Assembly: GCA_964423545.1 (NCBI GenBank) | Contig: CAYRFV010000160.1 | Span: 1-12,724 of the forward strand | From: JALOOE01 sp964423545 | GTDB lineage: Bacteria; Chloroflexota; Anaerolineae; CG2-30-64-16 | Length of the DNA stretch: 12,724 nucleotides | Direction of reading: 5' to 3' | Part shown: positions 5,739 to 12,724 of the stretch, in pieces | Layout of the letters: each line of letters begins with the position of its first letter | How positions within the stretch are numbered: position 1 is the first letter of the stretch | Position numbers and translations under genes: made by a program | The notes under the pieces: generated by a model | Database searches by the model: none | Seen by the model: the letters and a program-made list of their open reading frames with translations, nothing else | What the model was told of the DNA's origin: nothing

Positions 5739-8396
5739 ATGGCACACGACGTGGGATTGGCCAGTGAGCGGCGCATAGCCGTCGGCATCTTTTTCGTGGT
5801 GCTGGCAGCCTATGTCGTCACGTATAACGGCGCCTTCAAGAGCAATGACGAGCGCGCGCTCTTCAGCGGCATCGACAGCTTCATCAAGCGCGGGGAGTTC
5901 ACTACCAATCAGATCTATTGGGATTACACCCATGTCGGCGTCTTCACGACGAGCGGCGACATGGTGCCAAACTATGAGCCGGCGCAGATGGTTGCAGCCA
6001 TCCCGCTGTACCTGTGGGGCCGCATGTTGGGCGCCGGCGTGCAGGGGGTGATGTTTTTCGGTGCGATGGTCATGGCCGGGTCGGCTGCGCTGATCTATCT
6101 CTCGTTGCTCGAGCTGGGCTGTGGCCGGCGCAGCGGCGCGCTGGGCGCGTTGGTCTTTGCGTTCGCCACGGGCGCCTGGCCGTACAGCCGCTCCTTCTTC
6201 CGGGAGCCATTGACCATTCTGGCGTACCTCATGGCCTTCTACGGGCTGTTTCGCGCCCGTCCTCCCGCCGTGCGACGGCTGATCTGGCCTGCGCTGACCG
6301 GTTTCGCCCTCGGTCTGGCGCTCACCACGAAGCAAATCGGGGTGGCCATCGTTCCTTCGCTGGCGCTGCTGGCATTCGGTTACGAGCGCAGACGGACGAT
6401 AGATGGGCGGCAAGTGACAGACGGCGAGCTCGAAGCAGCCGATGGCGCGACGCCTCACTGGGTGTGGTCGGCGCGCGCCAGGGCCCTGGCAGCGTTTGTC
6501 GTGCCGTTGGCGCTCTTGCTCCTGCTGAATCGATGGTACATTGCGACGACCCTCGAAGGGGTGGAGACCTTCGCGCGCGACGTGGTGGACTTCACGACCA
6601 ACCCGCAGCTCTCGAGCTCCGCGCCGGTGCGCATGCTCCGCGCCGCAGTCGGCCTGACCATCAGCCCTTACAAGGGCCTGTTCTGGTTCTCCCCCGTGCT
6701 CTTGCTGGGGCTGATCGGGGCGGCGCCGTTCATTCGGCGAAGGCCGTGGGAGGGGGTGGCGCTGTTGGCCGCGACGGCCATTCACCTGCTGGGGTACAGC
6801 CGGTACAACTATTGGTCGGGCGGCGTAACGTGGGGCTCGCGCTATATGCTCCAGGTCGTGCCGTTCCTCGTATTGCTGGCCGCGCCGGTGTGGGCATGGC
6901 TGATCAGGGAAGGCCGGCGAGCGACAACGGATGACGGCATCCGGCGGTCGGCGAGCGCCGAAAGATCGCAGTGGAGAGACGGCGGGCCGGCAGACCGGCG
7001 GACCAGCGCATTGTCAGGGGCTAGCGCGCCTGTGACGTCCTATTGGCAGGCCGAAGGGGTGAATGAACCGAGGTTCACGCACCGCGGCCTGCGCATCGGC
7101 GCCTGGCTCCTGATCGCTCTCAGCACACTCATTCAGGTGCTTGGCATCGCCGTGGACTATCGCACGTTCGAGGTGAAGTGGCTGCTTGACAATGCTCAGG
7201 TGTGGGGCGGGATCGGTCAGGCGATCGAAGGATTGTTCATGCGGCCGGCCGAGTCGCCGGTGACGGGCCATCTGCGTCTGCTGCTCTCCGGCGCGGAGCC
7301 GCTCGACTTTGCCTGGGTGCAGTTGCGACCGGAAGGACGATGGGCCTTCACCCCGGCGGGGCTGTGGGTATCGCTGGCCTTGCTTGGGCTGTCGTTGGTG
7401 GCTTTCGTCCGTATCTGGCGGCGGCCAACGCGGCGGAATGTCATGGTGTCCGGCGGCGTGCTCAGCGCAGCGATGCTGCTGGCCTGTTCCGGCCTGTTGG
7501 CGCTCTATCGCCACGGCGACGCGCGGTTTGATCCTAACAATGCCGATCGCTTCCTGAAGCCGATGACGGCGGCCCTGGAGGCTGTGCAGTGCGGATGGAC
7601 TGGCTCGGGCGCGTCGATCCCTTGCGACGATGCTCTGCTCGTGCCGGATCCCATATTGACCGACTACTTCCTGAACTATCTTGCGGGGCCTCTGGTCTGG
7701 TACAGTGTCGAGCCGCGGCCGGTGGATGATCGTCTCATGGAGCAGCTGCTGGCGCGTTACGGCCGAATCTGGCTGGCGCGCGATCGGAATGCGCAGAGCG
7801 ATGACGCCGAGGCGCGTCGTGGATGGGAACGCGTCCTCACGGAGCGCGCATACAAGGTGGATGAGCGGAAGTTCGGCGATTGGGCGCGGCTGCTGCGTTT
7901 TTCGGCAGCTGGTCGTCCCGCTGAGTTCTCGGTGGTGGACCAACGGCTCGGCGACATGATTCTCGATTCGGTGCGGCTGGGGATCGAGCAGCAGCGGGGC
8001 GTCTCCGCTTCCGAAACGGTCCGAACCGACCCCGCGGATTCCGATCCGCTTGATGACGGTAAGGTGCGGACGCGCACCGGCGCTACACTCCAGGTGGGAC
8101 TGACCTGGCGGGCAGCCGAAAAGCCGTCGGGCAACTACACCGTCTTCGTCCAGCTTCTCGACGGTGCGTCACAGGTGAAGGCGCAGCGCGATCGCTGGCC
8201 GGGTGACGGCTTCTACCCGACTGCCGCGCTGAATGCGGGGCAGACCATCACCGATAACGTAGCACTACCGCTCGACGTGCCGCCCGGCAGCTATCGTCTG
8301 ATCGCTGGTCTTTATCGCGGCGATCAGCCCGGCCTGCCGCGGCTGACAGGGCCGGGAGGAGACCATGTGGTCCTGGCCCAAGTCGACGTAAAGTGA
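5739..8396 (+). CDS. GT39-like (PMT_2-type) membrane glycosyltransferase with C-terminal beta module
   Basis: Encodes 885 residues. Helix 1 is at about 12-30, followed by SNDERALFSGID (N36, D37, E38), the acidic pair expected in the first outer loop of GT39-type GT-C enzymes. VPNYEPAQ (76-83) and YSRSFFREPL (149-158) are further motifs I associate with bacterial GT39-like proteins. TTKQ is at 196-199. About eleven helices extend to residue 595. A charged, low-complexity loop of about 55 residues (about 393-447) is probably cytoplasmic; its DNA contains two small inverted repeats. A soluble outer region (about 600-735) is followed by a beta module (about 735-885) with LPLDVPPGSYRLIAGLY, related to the tails of genes 2 and 3. 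At 885 residues it is long for a GT39-like protein because of the loop and tail. The start follows gene 3 by three bases with only a weak GGGCAAG ribosome site, so translational coupling is likely. Its stop overlaps a possible GTG start of gene 5. Confidence 0.82.
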   Translation: MAHDVGLASERRIAVGIFFVVLAAYVVTYNGAFKSNDERALFSGIDSFIKRGEFTTNQIYWDYTHVGVFTTSGDMVPNYEPAQMVAAIPLYLWGRMLGAGVQGVMFFGAMVMAGSAALIYLSLLELGCGRRSGALGALVFAFATGAWPYSRSFFREPLTILAYLMAFYGLFRARPPAVRRLIWPALTGFALGLALTTKQIGVAIVPSLALLAFGYERRRTIDGRQVTDGELEAADGATPHWVWSARARALAAFVVPLALLLLLNRWYIATTLEGVETFARDVVDFTTNPQLSSSAPVRMLRAAVGLTISPYKGLFWFSPVLLLGLIGAAPFIRRRPWEGVALLAATAIHLLGYSRYNYWSGGVTWGSRYMLQVVPFLVLLAAPVWAWLIREGRRATTDDGIRRSASAERSQWRDGGPADRRTSALSGASAPVTSYWQAEGVNEPRFTHRGLRIGAWLLIALSTLIQVLGIAVDYRTFEVKWLLDNAQVWGGIGQAIEGLFMRPAESPVTGHLRLLLSGAEPLDFAWVQLRPEGRWAFTPAGLWVSLALLGLSLVAFVRIWRRPTRRNVMVSGGVLSAAMLLACSGLLALYRHGDARFDPNNADRFLKPMTAALEAVQCGWTGSGASIPCDDALLVPDPILTDYFLNYLAGPLVWYSVEPRPVDDRLMEQLLARYGRIWLARDRNAQSDDAEARRGWERVLTERAYKVDERKFGDWARLLRFSAAGRPAEFSVVDQRLGDMILDSVRLGIEQQRGVSASETVRTDPADSDPLDDGKVRTRTGATLQVGLTWRAAEKPSGNYTVFVQLLDGASQVKAQRDRWPGDGFYPTAALNAGQTITDNVALPLDVPPGSYRLIAGLYRGDQPGLPRLTGPGGDHVVLAQVDVK
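6948..6999. repeat. Two small inverted repeats inside the loop-coding part of gene 4
   Basis: TCGGCGAGCGCCGA (6948-6961) has a perfect six-base stem around AG. GCCGG (6986-6990) pairs with CCGGC (6995-6999) across CAGA. They lie in the segment encoding the charged low-complexity loop of gene 4. The surrounding bases repeat CGGCGAGCG and CCGGCGG motifs. In GC-rich DNA such dyads are not rare, so this may be chance or a relic of a small inserted repeat. Confidence 0.3.
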
Positions 8397-8404
8397 GTCA
8401 CGCG

Positions 8405-10657
8405 ATGAGTCAGCGAACGGGCGAAGAGCCGAACGCACAGATGCCCGGACCTGCGCCCGCCGCTCGTGCGTCAAGGGTTGTCTCCCGTCTCGCCCCGTGG
8501 GTCGCCTTTGCTGCGCTATTGTCGTGGGGCTGGCGCGGTCAGGACTTACTGCATCACATCCCGGATTACGGTGACGTGCTGGAGCTAGTGTGGGCCATCT
8601 CGTGGTACGGCGACGCGCTGCGAACCGGCGCGAATCCGGCAGTCTATCCGCTCGCGTTCCATCCAGTCGGCTGGCAGCTTTCGACCTTCGGACAGTCGGT
8701 GGGGCCTGCGCTCTTCCTGGCGCTTGCGCCGCTGTACTGGGTCGGTGGCGCAGCATTCGCATACCAGATTGGGATGCTGCTGACGTTTGTGCTGGCGTTC
8801 GGTGGGATGCTGGCCTTGGCCGGCCGGCTTTTCTTGGACCGGCTGGGCGCAACAATCGCGGGATTGCTCTACACGTTCTGGGGATTTCGCTGGTTCCAGA
8901 CTCTCGGCCACCTCAATTTCCTGCTCGGCTCCGCCTGTCTGCCGTGGATAGTGTGGGCATTGGAGCAGTACGTACAGGAACTATCCGGGGAGCGCCGTGC
9001 TCGCTCTCGGTTCGCCATGTGGCTCGTCTTGGCTGGAGTCATCTGGGCGGCAGCTATTGCCGGCTCGATGTACTTCGTGTGGATCGGCGGCATCCTGATT
9101 GCTGGCTGGATGGTTGGCCGGTGGTTGGGGAGGCAGATGAGCGGGCGTGCGGCTCTCGCTGGCTGCCTCATTCCGGCGGCCGTGGCGTTGCTGATGTCGC
9201 TGGCCCCTATCATCGCGTATGCGCGCGCGAGCACAACGATCGGCGCCGGCTCGCATGGGCTGGGCGAAGTGAGCTTCTGGGGCGCCAGCCTGAACGGCCT
9301 GCCATTGCCCTCTGTCTTTCACCCATGGCTCGGCTCGTTCGCCACCGCCATCTACCGCGGCATCACCTTTGAGCAGGGCGCCGCCAATCTCGGGCTGTTC
9401 GCCGTGCTTGCGGCCTTGGGAGGCGGGTGGGCTGCGCGTCGCGATCGGCGCTGGCTGCCCATCTTCATCTTGACGCCGATTGCTGTGTTGCTCAGCCTGG
9501 GGCTGACGCTGAAATGGGACAATGTCGCACTGCAGGCGAGCTGGTTGAGACCGCTGAACGCCGCGCTGTGGCAGACCGGCCATCTGCTCAAGCCGGAGGT
9601 GTTCGTCGAGGCGCAGCCGCCCGTGCCATTCGATGAGGCGATCCCCCTGCCCGGGATGCTGCTGACGATACTCGTCCCGCTGTTCGAGCGGGCGCGCACC
9701 TTTGCCCGCTATATTCTCATTGCCGCACTCGGGGTTTACCTCCTATCCGGACTGGCAGTGGTGCGTCTGCACCGGAGGCCGGCACGCTGGCTATTGGCGG
9801 CCCTGCTCGTCTTCGAGGTGATCCCGCCTCCTTTGGCGCAAATCCCGTTTCCGCCCAGTTCGCATCCGGTTTTTTCGTGGCTGCGGGAGCAGCCGGACGG
9901 CGCGGTCGCCGACCTGCTGGCCGCGCACCCCGATACGCTGGTGCTGATCAATCGCGGCGAGACGGTGCTGGCGACCCGACTGCATGGCAAGCCGGCCATC
10001 GCCGGCGCCAGCAGCGTGTGGCCGGCCGCCACCACCTATCTGAACGAGTGGCTCGCGACGCATCCGCATGCTCTCGAAAACCGGACGGTTGTCCCGCTCC
10101 TGCGTTTCTTCGGCGCGCGTTATCTGCTGCTCCACATGCGGAGCGATTGGGAGAGCCGGATCCTCGAAGCGGCCAGACGGAATCCGGAGCTCAGCGCCGC
10201 GCGGTGTTTTGAGCCCCCGTCCGGTCCGTCTGCCTGGCCGACCCCGATCTGTGTGCTGGAGGTGATGCCACCGGTCCGTTCGGCTGTGAACCTGGCGCCG
10301 GTCGACGGCTGGTCGGGGCAGGAGGACTGGGGCGTGTGGGCCACCGGCGAGGCATCACGCGCCGATTTTGTGGCGATGGTGCAGAAGCCGCACCGGCTCA
10401 CGCTCGAGGCCTTCCCCAACTGCATCCCGGGCAGGATGCAGGCGATCACCGTAGAGGTGAACGGTGCGAAGCTTGCTGAGCATGCCTGGGCGAACTGCGA
10501 CCCGTGGTCGGCGGCGATCACGATCCCAGCGCCACTCGTGCGACCGGGTGGCAACGAGGTCGTCATCCGTCCGGCTTATGCTGTTGCACCGGCAGCAGGG
10601 GACACGCGGGCGTTGTCTGTGGGTTTCAGTAAGTTGCAGGTCGATGCTCAACCGTAA
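8405..10657 (+). CDS. Multi-pass membrane protein, GT-C-like, complete family A paralogue
   Basis: The only complete member of the family in this window, 750 residues from the ATG at 8405. A GTG at 8393 is in frame, overlaps the gene 4 stop by four bases and would add four residues; neither start has a strong ribosome site (GTGAG is seven bases before the ATG). After helix 1 come D54, D57 and E60 in DYGDVLE, candidate GT-C active residues; D57 and E60 are kept in gene 6. Other motifs shared with gene 6 are NP-x-x-YP, HPVGW/FPEGW, GEVSFWGASLNGLPLP and FHPWLGSF. GLTLKWD and GHLLKP are shared with gene 1 as well. About eleven helices run to about residue 475. The remaining 275 residues form an outer domain with four conserved cysteines (codons at 10205, 10250, 10421 and 10496), around a CIPGR motif and VEVNG, ending in RPAYA and a short strand. 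Gene 6 begins 19 bases downstream. The family name is not recognised, so function is by architecture only. Confidence 0.83.
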   Translation: MSQRTGEEPNAQMPGPAPAARASRVVSRLAPWVAFAALLSWGWRGQDLLHHIPDYGDVLELVWAISWYGDALRTGANPAVYPLAFHPVGWQLSTFGQSVGPALFLALAPLYWVGGAAFAYQIGMLLTFVLAFGGMLALAGRLFLDRLGATIAGLLYTFWGFRWFQTLGHLNFLLGSACLPWIVWALEQYVQELSGERRARSRFAMWLVLAGVIWAAAIAGSMYFVWIGGILIAGWMVGRWLGRQMSGRAALAGCLIPAAVALLMSLAPIIAYARASTTIGAGSHGLGEVSFWGASLNGLPLPSVFHPWLGSFATAIYRGITFEQGAANLGLFAVLAALGGGWAARRDRRWLPIFILTPIAVLLSLGLTLKWDNVALQASWLRPLNAALWQTGHLLKPEVFVEAQPPVPFDEAIPLPGMLLTILVPLFERARTFARYILIAALGVYLLSGLAVVRLHRRPARWLLAALLVFEVIPPPLAQIPFPPSSHPVFSWLREQPDGAVADLLAAHPDTLVLINRGETVLATRLHGKPAIAGASSVWPAATTYLNEWLATHPHALENRTVVPLLRFFGARYLLLHMRSDWESRILEAARRNPELSAARCFEPPSGPSAWPTPICVLEVMPPVRSAVNLAPVDGWSGQEDWGVWATGEASRADFVAMVQKPHRLTLEAFPNCIPGRMQAITVEVNGAKLAEHAWANCDPWSAAITIPAPLVRPGGNEVVIRPAYAVAPAAGDTRALSVGFSKLQVDAQP

Positions 10658-10676
10658 AGGATCGTGCGAGTCGCTC

Positions 10677-12724
10677 ATGACGGATGCTCCGCACTCGCCA
10701 AGTCGCCGAGAGCGCCTGGCCCGACTGGCGGCGGCGATCGCGCCCTGGATTGCGTTTCTGTGCTTCATGGGGTGGGCATGGGGGCCGCGCGACCTCTTTC
10801 GGACCGTACCGCACTACGGGGATGCGTTGGAGACGATTGCCAGCGCCACGTGGTTCAAGGACGCGCTGGCGCAGGGCCGAAATCCGCTGATTTACCCTTA
10901 CAACTACTTTCCCGAAGGATGGCGGGTCGGCAGCCATTCGGTCGGCGCCCTTCTCTATCTCATCCTCGCACCGCTCGTTCGCATCGGCGGCGGCGCGTTT
11001 GCCTACAACTTCGCCATGCTCTTCGCGTGCGTCTTTGGCTTTGGGGGTGCGCTCTTGCTGGCGCGACGCCATCTGCCCCTGCTGTCTGGGACCGTAGCGG
11101 CCCTGGCAATCACCTTCTGGAGCATGCGTTGGGGTGCGGCGATGGAGGGGCGGCTGAATGTGCTCCTGGCTGCGACAATGCTGCCGTGGATGCTGTGGGG
11201 CAGCGAGCGTGCGCTGGCAGCGTCCAGTCGCAGGAGGCGCGGCGGTTGGCTCCTGCTGGTCGCGGTTTTCTGGGCGGTTGCGCTCAATCTGAGCCTCTAC
11301 TTTGCCTATGTCGGGGGCGTGCTGCTTGCGATCTGGATGCTGCTGAGCACTCGTGCGGGGGTGGCGACATGGTCCCAGCGGCTGCTGGCCATGGGCTTCA
11401 CCTGTGCAGCGCTGTTGTTGTTCGGCGCGCCCTGGCTGGTTCTTAACCTGCGCGAGACGGCCATGGCCGATCCGTCGTTCTACAGCATCGGTGAGGTGAA
11501 CTTCGGCGGTGCGAGCCTGAACAGTCTTCCGATCCCTTTTCTCTATCATCCCTGGCTCGCCCCGTTCGCGCGTTCGTTCTATCGCGGCCAACCCTGGGAG
11601 CAGGGAATGGCCAACCTCGGGCTGGCGTGGACCGCGATGGCTCTCCTCGGGTGTTTTATCGCTCGCAAGCACAGGGCGTGGGGGCCAGCGCTCGCTGCGG
11701 CAGTCCTCATCCTGATCCTCGCGCAGGGCTTGACGCTGCACTGGGATGGCCAGACGGTCCAGCTGCCGATCCTGCGCCCCCTCAACCAGGTCATCTGGCA
11801 GATGGGGCACGTCATCAAACCGGGTTTCTTCACAGATCCCTCATCGCCGCCGCCTTTTCAGGATGCGATCCCGTTGCCTGCGCTGTTGTTGGCCGTTTTC
11901 GCACCTTTCTGGGAGCGCGGCCGAATACTCGCCCGATATGCACTGGCGGCCAACCTGGGGGTCGTCTTGCTTGCTGGGATGGCGTTGGTTGAGGCGCGGC
12001 GGCTGTGGCCCAACCGGTCTCATGCCGGCCCTGCCCTCCAACTGATCCTGGCCAGCGTCTTGCTGCTCGAAATCGTACCGCCGCCGCTGGAGACCCTTCC
12101 TTTCCCCCCTGCAACGCATCCAGCCTACGCCTGGCTGAGCCAACAGGCAATCCCGGGAGAGGGGATCGTGAACCTCCATGCCGCCCATCGTTCCACGTTG
12201 GTGTTGTGGAACCAGGGGAGCAGTCTGCTCATTCCGGGCTATACCGGCCAGGCCACCGTCGATGGGGCTGCGGGAGTGCGTCCGCGCCATACGGCTGCGT
12301 TGAGCGAGTGGTTGGCGACGCATGAGCATCCATTCTGGCAGCCCGATTTTGCGCCGATCATGCGCGCTTATCGCGTGCGGTATGTTGTGATGCAGATGAC
12401 AGGTGAGTGGGAGTCGGGGCTGTGGGAGGAGGCACTGGCGGCAGAGGAGCTCAAGCCAGTCGGCTGCTTCCCGTCCCCCAAAGAGACCACGCCGTGGAGC
12501 TGGCCGGTCTGCATCCTGGAGGTGCGGCCATCGCCCTCGCCGGAGCTCAACGTGCTGCTGCACGACGGTTGGTCGGGCAAGGAGGGGTGGGCGTCTGGGC
12601 GGAAGGGACTCGGTCGGATGCCCAGTTCGTGGCGACCTCACGCACGCCGGTCCGGCTGGAGCTTGCGGCCTTCCCGCTGTGTGTGCCTGGCAAGAACCAG
12701 CGCGTCTCCCTGGAGGTCAACGGC
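10677..12724 (+). CDS. Multi-pass membrane protein, GT-C-like, family A paralogue (3' end cut; apparent frameshift near 12590)
   Basis: From the ATG at 10677 the frame stays open to the window edge (682 codons). The start is 19 bases after the gene 5 stop; AAAGGA at 10656-10661 lies 15 bases upstream, rather far, with GCGAG closer (10666-10670). The protein follows gene 5 throughout: HYGDALE (H46, D49, E52) after helix 1, YFPEGW, LPWMLW, GEVNFGGASLNSLPIP, YHPWL, EQGMANLGL, QGLTLHWDGQ, GHVIKPGFF and WERGRILARY. The outer domain begins near residue 480 with conserved Cys codons at 12465 and 12510. Family similarity in this frame stops abruptly after GWSGKEGW (ending at 12590) and resumes one frame over, reading GVWAEGTRSDAQF and then CVPGKNQ and LEVNG up to the edge. 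That fits loss of one G in a TGGGGC run. Either the copy is damaged, or it is a sequencing error and the gene is intact. The remaining C-terminus, about 65-70 residues by comparison with gene 5, is outside the window. Confidence 0.78.
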   Translation, partial: MTDAPHSPSRRERLARLAAAIAPWIAFLCFMGWAWGPRDLFRTVPHYGDALETIASATWFKDALAQGRNPLIYPYNYFPEGWRVGSHSVGALLYLILAPLVRIGGGAFAYNFAMLFACVFGFGGALLLARRHLPLLSGTVAALAITFWSMRWGAAMEGRLNVLLAATMLPWMLWGSERALAASSRRRRGGWLLLVAVFWAVALNLSLYFAYVGGVLLAIWMLLSTRAGVATWSQRLLAMGFTCAALLLFGAPWLVLNLRETAMADPSFYSIGEVNFGGASLNSLPIPFLYHPWLAPFARSFYRGQPWEQGMANLGLAWTAMALLGCFIARKHRAWGPALAAAVLILILAQGLTLHWDGQTVQLPILRPLNQVIWQMGHVIKPGFFTDPSSPPPFQDAIPLPALLLAVFAPFWERGRILARYALAANLGVVLLAGMALVEARRLWPNRSHAGPALQLILASVLLLEIVPPPLETLPFPPATHPAYAWLSQQAIPGEGIVNLHAAHRSTLVLWNQGSSLLIPGYTGQATVDGAAGVRPRHTAALSEWLATHEHPFWQPDFAPIMRAYRVRYVVMQMTGEWESGLWEEALAAEELKPVGCFPSPKETTPWSWPVCILEVRPSPSPELNVLLHDGWSGKEGWASGRKGLGRMPSSWRPHARRSGWSLRPSRCVCLARTSASPWRST
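12588..12592 (+). other. Apparent single-base deletion (frameshift) in gene 6
   Basis: The sequence TGGGC here should read TGGGGC if gene 6 matched its paralogues, which have EEWGRW (gene 1) and EDWGVW (gene 5). Before this point frame 10677 gives the family sequence; after it the frame beginning at 12590 does, for all 45 remaining codons. Neither frame meets a stop before the edge. A run of G is a common place for both real slippage mutations and base-calling errors. Confidence 0.75.

Noticed and set aside
5676..6785. Minus-strand open frame of 369 codons opposite gene 4
   Set aside because: Low-complexity charged translation; it overlaps the ends of two convincing + strand genes, so it is a composition artefact.
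10664..11446. + strand open frame of 260 codons at the gene 6 locus
   Set aside because: It is in a different frame from the paralogue-matching protein, and its translation is rich in R, G and C without membrane segments.
10626..11810. Minus-strand open frame of 394 codons opposite gene 6
   Set aside because: Q/R/P-rich translation without domains, while the + strand frame from 10677 aligns along its length with gene 5.

Overview
The window is GC-rich (about two thirds by eye) and every gene is on the + strand. It holds six consecutive genes for large multi-pass membrane proteins. All look like GT-C-type glycosyltransferases or close relatives: an N-terminal block of membrane helices with acidic residues in the first outer loop, then an extracytoplasmic beta-rich C-terminal domain. 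The mix of families (a PTPS-related/YfhO-like protein, a DUF2079 protein, a GT39-like protein and a lineage-specific paralogue family) together with this base composition suggests Chloroflexota. That is an inference from protein style, since there is no rRNA or other marker gene in the window.

Layout. Gene 1 (1-1244) is the 3' part of a first paralogue (family A) and is cut by the left edge. A 209-bp gap follows, the only real intergenic space. It carries a good sigma70-type promoter (extended -10, 17-bp spacer) and several dyads. The remaining genes run with very short gaps or an overlap and are probably one operon: gene 2 (1454-3793, PTPS-related/YfhO-like), gene 3 (3816-5735, DUF2079), gene 4 (5739-8396, GT39-like), gene 5 (8405-10657, complete family A paralogue) and gene 6 (10677 to the right edge, another family A paralogue). 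Gene 6 carries an apparent one-base deletion near 12590.

How they fit together. Two kinds of C-terminal extracytoplasmic module recur. Family A (genes 1, 5, 6) has a module with four conserved cysteines, readable in all three copies up to the window edge. Genes 2, 3 and 4 belong to different membrane families, yet end in visibly related beta-sandwich-like modules with a PPG-x-Y signature near the end. The cluster therefore looks like a set of membrane sugar transferases that share accessory domains, perhaps for a cell-surface glycan or for protein glycosylation. No nucleotide-sugar enzyme, cytoplasmic glycosyltransferase, flippase or polymerase is visible here, so donor, acceptor and product are unknown. 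I see no tRNA, rRNA, CRISPR array, insertion sequence or clear rho-independent terminator.
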